The translations under genes were made by a program, and so were the position numbers. Below, piece by piece: positions 7,371-16,891 of a stretch of DNA of 64,000 nucleotides. Source of the DNA: Dietzia sp. JS16-p6b (GTDB lineage: Bacteria > Actinomycetota > Actinomycetes > Mycobacteriales > Mycobacteriaceae); NCBI RefSeq assembly GCF_003052165.1, contig NZ_CP024869.1, positions 2,824,001-2,888,000 on the forward strand, in the 5' to 3' direction. A model generated the notes under the pieces. That model did no database searches, was not told the DNA's origin, and saw only the letters and a list, made by a program, of their open reading frames with translations. Each line of letters opens with the position of its first letter. Positions within the stretch are counted from its first letter, which is position 1.

Positions 7371-10097
7371 TCACCCTCGCAGCCGGGTGCCGGTCTTGGT
7401 GTAGATCCGGTTGAGGTGTCCCTCCACGGTCCGCTTGGACAGGTGGAGCTCGGCCGCGATCTCGGCGTTGGTCAGCCCCTGACCCACGAGAGTGGCGATC
7501 TGGGATTCGCGACGGGTCAGAGACACGCCCTGAGGGATTCTGGTGGCAGCGCCTCCCGGACCGGGCAGACCGCTCGCCGATCCACCGATCTCGGAGGTGG
7601 CGATCATCCGCTCGGCCTGGATGTGGTGCTGCGAACCCGGAGTGGCGAGGTGGCGCACGCGGTCGGCGACCGCCACGGACACCATGTGCAGACCGCATTC
7701 CCGGGCACGGTGGGCGTCGTCGAGAAGTCGCCGGGGGTTCTTGGCAAGGGAGTCGGCGGCGATGTCACGCACCAGCACCGGAAGATCGCCGGTGACCTCC
7801 AGCTCGGACACCAGCTGGCAGCTCTCGCGATCGGCGGACAGCACCCCGGCCATGGCGGCCCGCGTGGCGGACCCCAACTGCCCCTCGTCGATGAGCGAGC
7901 GGACGATCTCGCGGGCCTCCTCGCTGTGACCGAAGCAGTACAGCACCCCGGCCTCGGCTCCGCGGATCTCCGGCCCGAGCGGAGAATTGGTGTACTCGCG
8001 GATCCCACGCAGGCGCCGCAGCTTCTCCTTCGCGGTGGCGGTTCGACCGGACAGGGCCGCGATCAGCGCGCACAGGGACAGCGCGCGCGACAGGTACTCC
8101 TCGGGGCCGTCCACCTCGATGGTGTCGATCGCATCGGACGCGGCGGCCACCGCCGCCGACAGGTCCCCGGCGGCCAGCGCGATCTCGGCGTCGGCGACCC
8201 GGCGCAGGCCCGGGCCCAGGCGGACGGAGTCGTCCTGCTCGACCGCGATGAAGGGCGCGATCTCCGCCTGCAGGGCCGTGACTCCGAACCCGTGCAGGAC
8301 CACGTACAACAACGAGGCGAGATACTCCTCCGACGCCCATGCGTGGGAATCCATCGTCCGCGTCCGGCGGGCCAACCGCCGCAGGACGGCCAGCGCGGCG
8401 TCGGACTGCCCGAGGGCGTCCAGCGCGATGGCATGGAGTGCGTCGAGTCTTCTCTCCCACTCGGCCGACAGCGGTGCGGGGCGCAGCGCATCCGGTGGCA
8501 TCGAGACGGGATGGAGGGGGTCGGCGTGGGGCTTCGGATCGCCGACCGCGGAATCTGCAGTTGTACCTGCATCTGCATCGGACGGAGGCTCGCAGAGTGC
8601 GGTGTAGGCCCGGGCCGCCTCGCGGTACCGTCCCGCATAGCAGAGGTGCACCACGGTCAACGCGTCCAGAACCGAGTGCCCGGGGTCGCCCGGCACCAGG
8701 AATCCATGGGCCGACTCGATCAGCAACAGCGCGTTCTCCGGGCTCCGATCGCGGTAGTGCGCGAGATCCGCCCGGGCCGCCACGTTGTCGAGCAGCACCC
8801 TGGTGAAGTCGGGCCCACCCGGGTCGTCGTCGCCACCGTGGACCGCCGAGGCCCGCAGACACTCCAGTGACCGCTCGAACATCTCGGCCGCCTCGTGCAC
8901 CCTGTCGGCCCACCGCAGGCACGAGCCCGCGACCAGGTCGAACTCGGCCTGCTGCAGCGGCGTCATCACCAGCCCCGCGCGCCTCGCCGCCTGGGACAAC
9001 CCCACGCCGGTGCGGTAGTCGTTGGCCTCGAATGCGGCACGGGCCGCGGCCAGGGCTGCGGACGCGTCCACACGGGCGCCCTGAACTGCAGGGGCGCCCA
9101 ACACCACGGAGCGGGCGGCGGGCGGCCCGGTGCCGGCAGCGGTACCGGCGGGCAGGTTGGTCAGAGCCCACAGCACGACATTCGGGTCCGGCTGGACGAT
9201 GCCCGGAAGCGCGAGGACGGCGTCGTAGGTCTCCCGCCGACGGCGATGATCCGCGGCGTCGCGGAGAGCGGCGGCCAGAACAGGGGGCTGCACGGCGAGC
9301 ACCCGGGCGCCGTCCTGCTGACCCTCCACCACGAGCGCACGGGCCATCAACTCGCTGACCACCTCGCAACCATGCAGGTTCTCGAGGTCCGGGACGCTGA
9401 TGCGGCGAGCGAGAGCGACCGTCGTCAGGGCGTCGGTCAGGGGGTCCACGCCACCGGCACCGGATGCGCTGCCTCCGAGCCACCGCTGCGGGTCCACGGC
9501 CACATCCATGACCGCGGTGGCCGGGTCCACCGTCAGCGTCAGGCGACCACGCATCAATAGGTTCAGCTTGCGGGTCGCGAGGTCGTCGTAGGTGGCGCGC
9601 AGGGCGGTGAGATTGCCGTGAGAGCAGGTCCACAACGCCTCGACCAGCCGCGCCGACAAGGGGACCCCCACGGCCGCTGCGACCGCCGCCTCCGACCCGG
9701 TGCGGGTGAGATTCCGTAGCGTCAGTCGGGTGGTGCGGTAGGCCACCTCGTCGCGGCACCACGGCGGTAGCGGCGCACCCACCCGAGCAGAGGCCACCAC
9801 CACCGCGCCGTCGGGCAGCGCGCGTGGCGTGTCGGCCCGGTCGAGGTCGTCCCACACAGCCACCCGGACCCCGGCAGCGCGCAGCCCGGCGGCGATGTCG
9901 ACGGCACAGCGGCTGGCACCCACGCCCGGCGGCCCCACCACCAGCACACCGCGCCGGGTGTCGACGCACATCGCGACCGCGCGGGCCACGGTGTCCGCAC
10001 GCAGCACCGAGCGATCGTTCTTCCACGCCGGCACCAGTCCCACCTCCAGTCCGGCCACAGCGGGATGCCGGGCACCACGTCCGCGTCCGGGAATCAT
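7371..10097 (-). CDS. Large LuxR-family (LAL-type) regulator with degenerate P-loop
   Basis: About 908 residues. The C terminus is a LuxR helix-turn-helix ([22 protein letters not shown] then [18 protein letters not shown]). The N terminus looks like the ATPase of large ATP-binding LuxR regulators, but the Walker A reads GPPGVGASR (residues 55-63), with Ala where the essential Lys should be. The middle 500 residues are helical and TPR-like, as in MalT relatives. The start is uncertain: the frame is open from a GTG at 10148, and I chose the ATG at 10097. A role as a signal-responsive activator is expected; the inducer and targets are unknown. Confidence 0.85.
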   Translation of the reverse strand: MIPGRGRGARHPAVAGLEVGLVPAWKNDRSVLRADTVARAVAMCVDTRRGVLVVGPPGVGASRCAVDIAAGLRAAGVRVAVWDDLDRADTPRALPDGAVVVASARVGAPLPPWCRDEVAYRTTRLTLRNLTRTGSEAAVAAAVGVPLSARLVEALWTCSHGNLTALRATYDDLATRKLNLLMRGRLTLTVDPATAVMDVAVDPQRWLGGSASGAGGVDPLTDALTTVALARRISVPDLENLHGCEVVSELMARALVVEGQQDGARVLAVQPPVLAAALRDAADHRRRRETYDAVLALPGIVQPDPNVVLWALTNLPAGTAAGTGPPAARSVVLGAPAVQGARVDASAALAAARAAFEANDYRTGVGLSQAARRAGLVMTPLQQAEFDLVAGSCLRWADRVHEAAEMFERSLECLRASAVHGGDDDPGGPDFTRVLLDNVAARADLAHYRDRSPENALLLIESAHGFLVPGDPGHSVLDALTVVHLCYAGRYREAARAYTALCEPPSDADAGTTADSAVGDPKPHADPLHPVSMPPDALRPAPLSAEWERRLDALHAIALDALGQSDAALAVLRRLARRTRTMDSHAWASEEYLASLLYVVLHGFGVTALQAEIAPFIAVEQDDSVRLGPGLRRVADAEIALAAGDLSAAVAAASDAIDTIEVDGPEEYLSRALSLCALIAALSGRTATAKEKLRRLRGIREYTNSPLGPEIRGAEAGVLYCFGHSEEAREIVRSLIDEGQLGSATRAAMAGVLSADRESCQLVSELEVTGDLPVLVRDIAADSLAKNPRRLLDDAHRARECGLHMVSVAVADRVRHLATPGSQHHIQAERMIATSEIGGSASGLPGPGGAATRIPQGVSLTRRESQIATLVGQGLTNAEIAAELHLSKRTVEGHLNRIYTKTGTRLRG

Positions 10098-10281
10098 GCG
10101 TACCCGGATCCACCCGGGAAATCGGGGCCACCTGGGTGTCAGGGGCACGAGCTCCGCTGCGGCGCAGCAAAAATCAGGTGTGCCGCACTCTATCGGGACC
10201 TGGCGGCTCCGTCAGAGGATAGGAGCTAATTCACCAGGCTCGCGTCACACCGGCGCGACACCCCACCGAAAGGGTTCTCTC

Positions 10282-10737
10282 GTGAACAGACCGCTGTCCG
10301 TCTCGATCGCATCGTGGATCTGGGTGTTCTGCGGCCTGTTCACCACGATCACCATCGCCGGCGTGATCAGCGCGACCGACGCATTGTCGCTGGTCTCGGG
10401 GCTGTGGGGCGACGAGGTGACCGCTGGCGGGGCCGGTGTGGGCCTGAGTGGCGCCGGCGGACCCGGCTGGACCGGGTGGGCGCTCGCGACCGTCTTGTTC
10501 GCCGCCTTGGTCGTGCAGGTCACGACGGCCCCGAGACTGCGTGCCGGTGAGCGCCGGAGTCGCGCCCTGCTGACGACCGCCGCGAGCGTCTCCCTGATGG
10601 CCGTGGTGTACGACCCGACGCTGTGGTCGGCCTGGCTGCTCCTCGTCGCCAACGCCGTTGCGCTGCTCTTCACCTACGACGACCACGCGCTGGACTACCT
10701 GGAGACCCGGCCGGAGCAGCTGGCCTCGGCCCACTGA
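10282..10737 (+). CDS. Four-helix membrane protein of unknown function
   Basis: A 151-residue protein with four hydrophobic stretches: SIASWIWVFCGLFTTITIAG, GWALATVLFAALVVQVTT, LLTTAASVSLMAVVY and WSAWLLLVANAVALLF. The short C-terminal tail is acidic. The GTG start follows AAAGGGTTCTCTC. It diverges from the LuxR regulator across about 180 bp, so it may be a target of that regulator (inference). I do not recognise a family. Confidence 0.65.
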   Translation: MNRPLSVSIASWIWVFCGLFTTITIAGVISATDALSLVSGLWGDEVTAGGAGVGLSGAGGPGWTGWALATVLFAALVVQVTTAPRLRAGERRSRALLTTAASVSLMAVVYDPTLWSAWLLLVANAVALLFTYDDHALDYLETRPEQLASAH

Positions 10738-10767
10738 GGCCACCGGCGGCGATTGCACGGCAGGCGG

Positions 10768-10855
10768 GCGGTTGGGCGTCGGGCGGGGCGCACGGCAGAC
10801 CCGGCGGTTGGGCGCGCGGCAGACCCGGCGGTTGGGCGTCGGGCGGGGCGCACGG
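10768..10855. repeat. GC-rich direct repeats (GCGGTTGGGCG units)
   Basis: GCGGTTGGGCG recurs at 10768, 10804 and 10828. The first and third units carry the additional TCGGGCGGGGCGCACGG, while the middle unit lacks 12 bp of it, as expected from slippage between direct repeats. Confidence 0.75.
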
Positions 10856-10888
10856 GTCGCTCCGCGGCGCCGGCAGCCCCTATCTCGC

Positions 10889-10956
10889 CGAGTGGTCGAT
10901 TCCGCTCGCGTTTCCCCAGTTCGCCATTTCCGGCGACGCGCATTTGTGACCACTCG
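10889..10956. repeat. 68-bp dispersed element, divergent copy
   Basis: Bounded by CGAGTGGTC (10889-10897) and its exact reverse complement GACCACTCG (10948-10956). GTTTCCCCAG begins 13 bp after the left end, and GTGACCAC is 24 bp beyond the end of that 13-bp core, the same spacings as in the copies at 14514, 42323 and 46554. It is the only copy with perfect 9-bp inverted ends. Confidence 0.7.
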
Positions 10957-11090
10957 GCGGGGGTGGCCGGCGTCAGCGACGCGCATTTGTGACCACTCGG
11001 CGGGGGTGGCCGGCGTCAGCGACGCGCACTTGTGACCACTCCGCGGGGGTGGCCGGCGTCAGCGACGCGCACTTGTGACCACTCGGCGGG
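10935..11090. repeat. 43-bp tandem array, about four units
   Basis: Successive GCATTTGTGACCACTCGG or GCACTTGTGACCACTCGG cores start exactly 43 bp apart (the C before ATTTG or ACTTG is at 10941, 10984, 11027 and 11070). Units are nearly identical, each followed by CGGGGGTGGCCGGCGTCAG. The array extends the right end of the adjacent 68-bp element. Confidence 0.9.
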
Positions 11091-11170
11091 GTGGGGCGAG
11101 CGCAGCGGCGGGACGGGCGGGTCTGGGCTGGCGGAGGCGGGACGGGCGCGACCGGTGTCGAGAGGCCGAC

Positions 11171-12022
11171 TCAGCCCAGCGCGTCGCGCAGGAGGGCGGC
11201 GAGCTCGCGGGGACGGTGATAGAAGAGCGTTGCCGTCACGATGATGATCGTCCAGCCTGCCGCGCGTAACCGGTTCCATCGGCGCACGTCCCGACCGTGC
11301 TGGACGGCGTCGCGATGGCCGGCACCGTCGTACTCCACCGCGATCTTGCGGTCTGGGAACGCGAAGTCCAGGCGGTACGGTAGGCCAGGGGTGCGGTACT
11401 GCACCCGGAAACCGGTCAGCCCGAGATCGAGAAGGAACAACCGCAGGCGCGTCTCCATGGGCGACTCGGTCATCGGCTCCACCAGGGCACAGCGCTCGAG
11501 CGCGATCCGTCGCCCCCGCAACCCCGGATGCCTGCTGAGCAGCGTCGGTAGAGATCGTCGGATGTCGTGGCCCGGCCCCATCCGTGACGCACCGTCCAGT
11601 GCGATCAACGCCTCGGCCCTCGGCGAATACAGAGCCAGGTCGAACAACGCCCACTCCGCGCTGGCCACACGAAGCGGGGCGCCGTCGGCGTCGAGGATGC
11701 TCTCGACCTGATCCTCCGGGATCTCGTACCGTCGGGCGACGATCCCCTCGCGGCGCACCCGCTTTCTGCCGACGGCCAGCTCGATCGGATACGCGGCCGG
11801 CGCCCACGGATGGCCGTGGACCGCGGCGGCCAACCACCCCGTGGCCACGCCGCCTGGGCAGGCCAGTGTCGCCGAGGCCAACCGAGTGACCGGCGTGGAG
11901 ACGGTGGTTGCCGGTTCCCATATCCCGTGGTGCGCTCTGCGATATCCGTTGGTCACCCGGTGCGTGCCGTGGGCCGCCAGCAGATCGCCGCGACGTCGAG
12001 GGCCACCGGGTGCGGGAGTCAT
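11171..12022 (-). CDS. DUF559-type nuclease-fold protein
   Basis: A 283-residue protein of the kind very common in high-GC actinobacteria. The C-terminal 110 residues have the restriction-endonuclease-like pattern of DUF559: an ESPMETRLRLFLLDLG helix, then RLDFAFPDRKIAVEYDG, where Asp and Glu-x-Asp would be the metal ligands, and a final helix after WTIIIVTA. The N-terminal part (LLAAHGTHRVTNGYRRAHHGI... TRLASATLACPGGVATGWLAA) resembles the region seen in AbiEi-like proteins. Role unknown; usually proposed to act on DNA. It stands alone. Confidence 0.82.
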   Translation of the reverse strand: MTPAPGGPRRRGDLLAAHGTHRVTNGYRRAHHGIWEPATTVSTPVTRLASATLACPGGVATGWLAAAVHGHPWAPAAYPIELAVGRKRVRREGIVARRYEIPEDQVESILDADGAPLRVASAEWALFDLALYSPRAEALIALDGASRMGPGHDIRRSLPTLLSRHPGLRGRRIALERCALVEPMTESPMETRLRLFLLDLGLTGFRVQYRTPGLPYRLDFAFPDRKIAVEYDGAGHRDAVQHGRDVRRWNRLRAAGWTIIIVTATLFYHRPRELAALLRDALG

Positions 12023-12628
12023 GGGGGGAACTGTTGCGCACCGGGCACGCTTCGGGTCCCGGCGAGCGGCTGTGCCGCCACCCCCTTGTGGAGAGGCCAG
12101 AGGCCTGTGAGAAAAGCTGGACGCTGGTCGAGACCACGCTTCTCCCCCGAGACCGCACTCACGACGAGGCGCCAGCGTGGGGTGCTACGCCGAGGCGCTG
12201 GGGCCCAACGCGCACCGGTGGCGAGGACGTCCACCCAGTCCTGCTACGCGGGGCCGATCGAACTCTTGCCGCGCCGTCACACCCGAGGGCACGCCGGGCC
12301 GTGCTCGTGCCGATGTGGGGCATGGCCGACTCCCTCCCGCCGGACCCGGACCCGGACCCGGACCCGGACCCGGACCCGGACCCGGACCCGGACCCGGACC
12401 CGGACCCCAGCTACTCCACCGACCTCGACGGTGGTCCTGCTCATGGTGTTGCGACTCTCGGGGGAGGTTGTTCGGACTCAGCTGGCCGGAACGGCGGGCC
12501 GGTAGGACACCGCCCTCGAGTCCACGCAACCCTGCTGCGCCGCTGCTGAGGTGACGCGGCCCACTGACGGGACGACGACGGCCACATTCGACCCCTCCGG
12601 GCGCGAGCGACGTGACAGAGTGCACAGC
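12023..12628. other. Intergenic region, no supported gene
   Basis: Open frames here are compositional artefacts on both strands. The only structured element is a hexanucleotide repeat at 12342-12407. The last 100 bases presumably contain the promoter of the secreted hydrolase gene, but I see no convincing boxes. Confidence 0.5.
12342..12407. repeat. Eleven perfect GGACCC hexanucleotide repeats
   Basis: GGACCC is repeated 11 times without a mismatch. Perfect hexamer tracts of this length are prone to slippage and are uncommon in actinobacterial intergenic DNA. In one frame it would encode Pro-Asp repeats and in the antisense Gly-Pro, but no surrounding gene supports either. Confidence 0.95.
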
Positions 12629-14269
12629 ATGAACACCCCCGTCCCGGCGCCCTCTCGTCTCCGATCCCGCCGCCCGGTGGCCGCGGCCGTGGCGGCCACT
12701 CTCGCGACTGCGGGGCTCGTCGTCGTCGCCCAGTCCGGCACCGCTGCCGCACCGACCGCCCAGGCTGCGCCCGCTGCGCCCACTGCACCCACGGCGCTCG
12801 CGTGGGGACCGTGCCCCGAGACCGTCACGACCCCGTCGGCGGTCTGCACGAGCGTGAGCGTCCCGGTGGACTACGCGGTTCCGGGCGGCGACCGCATCGA
12901 CGTGACGGTGTCCAAGCTGCCGGCACGCAACCCGGCGGCAGCGCGGGGGGTGCTGTTCGGCAACGCGGGCGGGCCGGGCGGGGATTCACTGACTTATTTC
13001 GACGACAACGAGCTGTTCACCTGGCCCGACGCCCTGCGGGACGAGTGGGACCTCATCGGCGTCCAACCGCGAGGACTGGCGCACGCCGGCCCGCTCCACT
13101 GCGCGCCGATGGATGGCGCCGACCAGTTGATGATCGCCACCAACTTGGGCGGCGCGCACCGGGCGTCGTGCGAGCAGGCCAGCGGCGACTACTGGCGCCA
13201 CCTCACCACCGAGAACACCGCGCGCGACTGGGAGGAGGTCCGGCGCGCGCTCGGCCAGGAGCGCATCTCCATCCACGGCCTGTCCTACGGCACGCTGCTC
13301 GGGTCGACCTACGCGACGCTCTTCCCGCAGCACACGGACAAGGTCGTGCTGGATTCGGCAGCGCACCCGGACTGGATGTGGAACGACGTGCTGCGCGAGC
13401 AGACCGAGCCCTACAAGCGTCGGGTGATGGCGATGTTCGACTGGATCGCCGCCAACGACGCCGTGTACGGGCTGGGCGATACCCCACTCAAGGTGTACGG
13501 GAGCTGGTCGCAGCGGGTGATGGCCGAGTCCGGCACCACCCCGACCCTCGCCCCTCCCCCGGCGCGGGTCGGCGACGTGCCGCCCGAGTGGCGGGCGCTC
13601 GCGCAGCAGTACGTCGACGGGGTCACGCTCACCGGCCCGCTGCGGGTGCAGATCGAGGGGCTGTTCGCCCAGCTCCGCACTCCCGGCGCGGTGCAGGCGC
13701 TGTCGCCGATGCTCGGCGCGACCCGCGGACTGGCTCCGCAGAGCTCGGGGTGGCCGGTGATCGCGGAGGCCCTGCGTGACGGCACGCCCGTCGGGCCGCA
13801 GAACCCGCAGATGCCGGAGCTCCCGGAGGAGGCTGTGGTTGCACTCAACATGCAGTCCGCCGTCCTGTGCAATGAGAACCGCGTTGCCCCGCGGCCGCTC
13901 GACTACCCCGGGTTCCTGTGGACGCAGTTCGTGACCGGGGACATCTTCGATGCCATCGGCCTGACCTACAGTTCCGGGGCCGCCTGCGCCGGCGCCGCTC
14001 CGGTCACCACGCCCGTCGCGGTCCACAACGCGGGCCTGGCCACGGCACCGCTGCTCATCAACTCGCTGGGGGATCCGCAGACGCCCTATCACGGGGCGCT
14101 GGCGCTGGCCGAGCGCATGGGAGCGCACGTGCTCACGGTCGAGGGCGGCGATCACGGGCAGGTGGCCAAGGGGAACACGATCGTCGACGACGCCGTGGTC
14201 GAGTACCTGCGCACCGGCCACAGCGGCGTGACCCATGCCCCGGCCCCGCCGATGCCCGCGGCGGGGTAA
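12629..14269 (+). CDS. Secreted alpha/beta-hydrolase, tripeptidyl-aminopeptidase-like
   Basis: A 546-residue protein with a signal peptide (twin basic region then VAAAVAATLATAGLVVVA, cleavage near residue 40-48). The fold is that of the SlpD/SlpE and proline-iminopeptidase group: oxyanion segment GNAGGPGGDS (residues 111-120), nucleophile S219 in GLSYGT, acid in LGDPQTPYHG and base in GGDHGQV. The usual DPRG motif is changed to QPRGLAHAG. Six or so cysteines are consistent with disulfides outside the cell. It likely removes N-terminal peptides or hydrolyses esters in the envelope. The ATG is chosen for the signal peptide; upstream frame is not protein-like. Confidence 0.88.
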   Translation: MNTPVPAPSRLRSRRPVAAAVAATLATAGLVVVAQSGTAAAPTAQAAPAAPTAPTALAWGPCPETVTTPSAVCTSVSVPVDYAVPGGDRIDVTVSKLPARNPAAARGVLFGNAGGPGGDSLTYFDDNELFTWPDALRDEWDLIGVQPRGLAHAGPLHCAPMDGADQLMIATNLGGAHRASCEQASGDYWRHLTTENTARDWEEVRRALGQERISIHGLSYGTLLGSTYATLFPQHTDKVVLDSAAHPDWMWNDVLREQTEPYKRRVMAMFDWIAANDAVYGLGDTPLKVYGSWSQRVMAESGTTPTLAPPPARVGDVPPEWRALAQQYVDGVTLTGPLRVQIEGLFAQLRTPGAVQALSPMLGATRGLAPQSSGWPVIAEALRDGTPVGPQNPQMPELPEEAVVALNMQSAVLCNENRVAPRPLDYPGFLWTQFVTGDIFDAIGLTYSSGAACAGAAPVTTPVAVHNAGLATAPLLINSLGDPQTPYHGALALAERMGAHVLTVEGGDHGQVAKGNTIVDDAVVEYLRTGHSGVTHAPAPPMPAAG

Positions 14270-14297
14270 CGCCACGTCGCCGACGAGGCCCGGGCCG

Positions 14298-14504
14298 GTG
14301 GGAAAGTACATCGCAGAGACGCTGGAGGCGCTGTCGTCGCGGGGTGTCCGCACTCTCGTTGCGTTGTCGTTCGTGATCGCGGGAATCTACTTGGGTAACG
14401 GAGGTGTAGCGACGGCGGCAGCTGTACTGCTCACGTCCCTGGGCTGTGGAATGACCGTCTTGATCATCATGGCGAGAGCATCGATCGACTCCGATCGCGA
14501 GTAG
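14298..14504 (+). CDS. Small two-helix membrane protein
   Basis: A 68-residue candidate beginning at GTG (GKYIAETLEALSSRGVRT) with two hydrophobic stretches, TLVALSFVIAGIYLG and ATAAAVLLTSLGCGMTVLII, and a charged tail. The ribosome-binding site is weak and no family is recognised. It starts 28 bp after the secreted hydrolase and could be cotranscribed with it. Confidence 0.45.
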   Translation: MGKYIAETLEALSSRGVRTLVALSFVIAGIYLGNGGVATAAAVLLTSLGCGMTVLIIMARASIDSDRE

Positions 14505-14513
14505 AGGTGCCGC

Positions 14514-14581
14514 CGTGTGGTCATATGCGATCACGTTCTCCCAGGTGACCTGACCCAGAACCGGTCAGATGTGACCACTCG
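14514..14581. repeat. 68-bp dispersed element
   Basis: Left end CGTGTGGTC, core TCACGTTCTCCCAGGTG (14531-14547), right end CAGATGTGACCACTCG (14566-14581). All internal spacings equal those of the copies at 10889, 42323 and 46554. Confidence 0.85.
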
Positions 14582-14652
14582 GCGAGAGAACACGCCGCGC
14601 GAGAGTTGCCGCAGCGGCGTCGGCACGGGCAGCCGCGCGAGCGCCGGCGCGT

Positions 14653-14704
14653 CCGCGGATCGCCCCGTCAGGGACGGGCCGCGGATCGCCCCGTCAGGGA
14701 CGGG
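14653..14704. repeat. Perfect 26-bp tandem duplication with hairpins
   Basis: The units 14653-14678 and 14679-14704 are identical. Each contains CCCGTC-AGG-GACGGG, a 6-bp perfect hairpin, so the transcript of this kdp leader would carry two tandem stem-loops about 110-180 bp before the first small gene. Confidence 0.9.
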
Positions 14705-14835
14705 TAAAGATCCCCGCCCGGGGCATCAAGAGTCCGTAAATGCCACTTCCCGCACGGTCGCGGGGGACGCAGGCTTCTCGGTGCAGTGCAGGCCACCGCC
14801 GCGCTGATCCCCGATCGAAAGTGACCGTGCCCGCG

Positions 14836-15096
14836 ATGCTCGATATCGCCTACCTCGCGCTCATGCTGGCCTGCCTGGCCGGCTGCGTGCTCCTCGTCGA
14901 CCGGCTCTCCCGGTCCGACGAGTCCGCCACCTCCCCCGGCCTCCCGGCGACCGGCCTCCCGGCGCCTGACCCGGCGTCTCGCGACACCGCGTCGCCGGGC
15001 AGCGCGTCACGCGACACCGCGTCGCCGGGCAGCGGGTCTCGCGACGCCGCGTCGACCTGCGCCGCGTCCGCAGACACCTCGGAGGCCGGGCGATGA
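14836..15096 (+). CDS. Small membrane protein preceding kdpF, repeat-bearing tail
   Basis: An 86-residue protein with one N-terminal membrane helix (MLDIAYLALMLACLAGCVLLVDRLS) and a hydrophilic tail built of ten-residue ASRDTASPGS-like repeats. Its stop overlaps the kdpF start (CGATGA), so it belongs to the kdp operon. The N-terminal helix resembles small accessory proteins encoded ahead of kdp in some actinobacteria; function unknown. GTG codons at 14821 and 14827 are alternative starts. Confidence 0.6.
   Translation: MLDIAYLALMLACLAGCVLLVDRLSRSDESATSPGLPATGLPAPDPASRDTASPGSASRDTASPGSGSRDAASTCAASADTSEAGR
14974..15050. repeat. 30-bp in-frame tandem repeat
   Basis: Two full units (14974-15003, 15004-15033) and a partial third. 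The period is a multiple of three, so copy-number change only lengthens or shortens the tail of the small membrane protein. Confidence 0.85.
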
Positions 15097-15194
15097 CCCT
15101 CGCCGGCGTCACCACCGTGATCCTGCTGGTCGTGGCGGCGAGTCTGGTGGTCTATCTCCTGGTGGCGCTCGTCGACCCCGAGCGGTTCTCATGA
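15093..15194 (+). CDS. kdpF: KdpF, small subunit of the potassium-transporting ATPase
   Basis: A 33-residue single-span membrane peptide ([20 protein letters not shown] then VDPERFS). The length, single helix and the V-x-PE-RF ending before kdpA are characteristic of KdpF, which stabilises the KdpABC complex. The ATG overlaps the upstream stop and its own stop overlaps the kdpA ATG (ATGA), so translation is coupled on both sides. Confidence 0.9.
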   Translation: MTLAGVTTVILLVVAASLVVYLLVALVDPERFS

Positions 15195-16891
15195 GCCCGG
15201 CGCTCGCAGCGGGCCTCCAGGTGGCCTGCCTGCTCGGGCTGCTGGCCGCGCTGTACATCCCGCTCGGCGACTACATGGCCCGGGTGTTCGCCAGCGACCG
15301 AGACCTCGGGGTCGAACGGCTCCTCTACCGGCTCGCCCGTGTGGACCCGCGCCGCGAGCAGTCCTGGCGCGTCTACGCCCTGGGGGTGCTGGCGTTCTCC
15401 GCGGTCAGCATGCTGGCCCTGTACGCGATCCAGCGCGTCCAGCACTGGCTGCCGCCGCTCGGTGCCCACCAGGACGCGGTCGACCCGGCCATGGCGTTCA
15501 ACACCGCCGTCTCCTTTGTCACCAACACCAACTGGCAGTCGTACACGCCCGAGGAGACGCTCACCAACCTCACCCAGATGATCGGGCTGACGGTGCAGAA
15601 CGCCGTCTCCGCGGCCGTCGGTATCGCCGTGGCCATCGCGGTGGTGCGAGGGTTCTGCCGGGTCCGCAGCGGCGTGATCGGCAATTTCTGGGTGGACCTG
15701 ACCCGGGCGGTCACCCGGGTGTTGCTCCCCCTCGGCCTGATCTTCGCCGCGCTGTTCCTCACCCAGGGCATGATCCAGTCGTTCTCCGGCGGCGTGGCGG
15801 TGACGGCGCTCGACGGCACCGCACAGCAGATCTCCACGGCGCCGGTCGCCTCCCAGGAAGCGCTCAAGCTGCTCGGCACCAACGGCGGCGGCGTGCTCGG
15901 GGCCAACTCGGCGCACCCGTTCGAGAACCCCACCCCGATCGCCAACCTGCTGTCGATCCTCGCGCTGTTGTTGATCCCGGTGGCGCTGACCCGGACGTTC
16001 GGCACCATGCTCGCCGAGTCGGGCGCCGGCAGCCGCCGCCACGGGCTGATGATCCTCGGCGTCATGGCCACCCTGTGGGGCGGCATGCTCGCCGTGGTCA
16101 CGTGGGCCGAGTACAACGCCGTCGGCGTGGCCGCGCAGGCCGCGGGGATGCAGATGGAGGGCAAGGAGGTCCGCCACGGGATCCCGGCCTCGGTGCTCTT
16201 CGCGGTGTCCACCACGGGCACGTCCACCGGGGCGGTCAACTCGGCCCACGACAGCTATTCGGCCCTCGGCGGCGGGGCACTGATCCTCAACATGCTGCTC
16301 GGCGAGATCGCCCCCGGTGGAGTCGGGACCGGCCTCTACGGGATCCTGGTCCTGGCCGTGCTCGCGGTGTTCGTGGGCGGGCTGTTGGTCGGCCGGACCC
16401 CGGAGTTCGTGGGCAAGAAGATCGGCCGCCGGGAGATCACCTGCGCCAGCCTGTCGCTGCTGGTCATGCCCGTGCTCGTCCTCACCGGCGTCGCGATCAC
16501 GGCCGTGATGCCGTCCGCGGTCGAGGCCCAGGGCAACAGCGGGCCCCCCGGTTCGCCCAACTCGGCGCACGGACTCAGCGAGTACCTCTACGCCTTCACC
16601 TCGGCGGCCAACAACAACGGTTCGGCGTTCGGCGGCCTCACGGTGACCGACCACTGGTTCCAGGCCGCCCTCGGGGTGTGCATGATCCTCGGTCGGTTCC
16701 TGCCGATCATCCTCGTCCTGGCCATGGCCGGTTCCCTCGCCGCACAGAAGCGCAGCGACCCCGGCCCCGGCACCCTGCCGACGCACGGACCGCTCTTCGG
16801 CGGCCTGCTGCTCGGCGTCATCCTCCTGGTGGCGGCGCTGACCTTCGTGCCCACGCTCGCCCTCGGACCTATCGCGGAGGCACTCCAGTGA
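15191..16891 (+). CDS. kdpA: KdpA, potassium-binding channel-like subunit
   Basis: A 566-residue polytopic membrane protein, the K+-selective subunit of the high-affinity Kdp pump, homologous to KtrB/TrkH channels. Visible selectivity-region segments are [56 protein letters not shown] and [14 protein letters not shown], matching the four pore loops. Length is close to the Escherichia coli protein (557). Overlaps kdpF and kdpB. Confidence 0.97.
   Translation: MSPALAAGLQVACLLGLLAALYIPLGDYMARVFASDRDLGVERLLYRLARVDPRREQSWRVYALGVLAFSAVSMLALYAIQRVQHWLPPLGAHQDAVDPAMAFNTAVSFVTNTNWQSYTPEETLTNLTQMIGLTVQNAVSAAVGIAVAIAVVRGFCRVRSGVIGNFWVDLTRAVTRVLLPLGLIFAALFLTQGMIQSFSGGVAVTALDGTAQQISTAPVASQEALKLLGTNGGGVLGANSAHPFENPTPIANLLSILALLLIPVALTRTFGTMLAESGAGSRRHGLMILGVMATLWGGMLAVVTWAEYNAVGVAAQAAGMQMEGKEVRHGIPASVLFAVSTTGTSTGAVNSAHDSYSALGGGALILNMLLGEIAPGGVGTGLYGILVLAVLAVFVGGLLVGRTPEFVGKKIGRREITCASLSLLVMPVLVLTGVAITAVMPSAVEAQGNSGPPGSPNSAHGLSEYLYAFTSAANNNGSAFGGLTVTDHWFQAALGVCMILGRFLPIILVLAMAGSLAAQKRSDPGPGTLPTHGPLFGGLLLGVILLVAALTFVPTLALGPIAEALQ

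Larger units (their letters stand above)
10738..11170. other. Repeat-filled intergenic region, no gene
   Basis: These 433 bases between convergent genes hold no credible coding sequence. They consist of a GC-rich repeat block (10768-10855), one 68-bp dispersed element (10889-10956) and a tandem 43-bp array that repeats the right end of that element (to about 11090). Confidence 0.75.
14505..14820. other. Upstream region of the kdp operon
   Basis: No gene is seen in these 316 bases. They contain a 68-bp dispersed element, a perfect 26-bp tandem duplication with internal hairpins, and presumably the kdp promoter. I looked for a c-di-AMP riboswitch and did not find its conserved blocks. Confidence 0.55.

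Noticed and set aside
10935-11090. The 43-bp tandem array considered as a CRISPR array
   Set aside because: There are no unique spacers; the whole 43-bp unit is repeated, and no cas gene is nearby.
12185-12625. Open frame with a long Gly-Pro repeat (minus strand) or Pro-Asp repeat (plus strand)
   Set aside because: The repeat is just the GGACCC tract read in frame; flanks have no conserved features and no convincing start signal.
14505-14820. c-di-AMP (ydaO) riboswitch ahead of kdp
   Set aside because: The conserved blocks of that class are not visible; the hairpins come from a 26-bp duplication.
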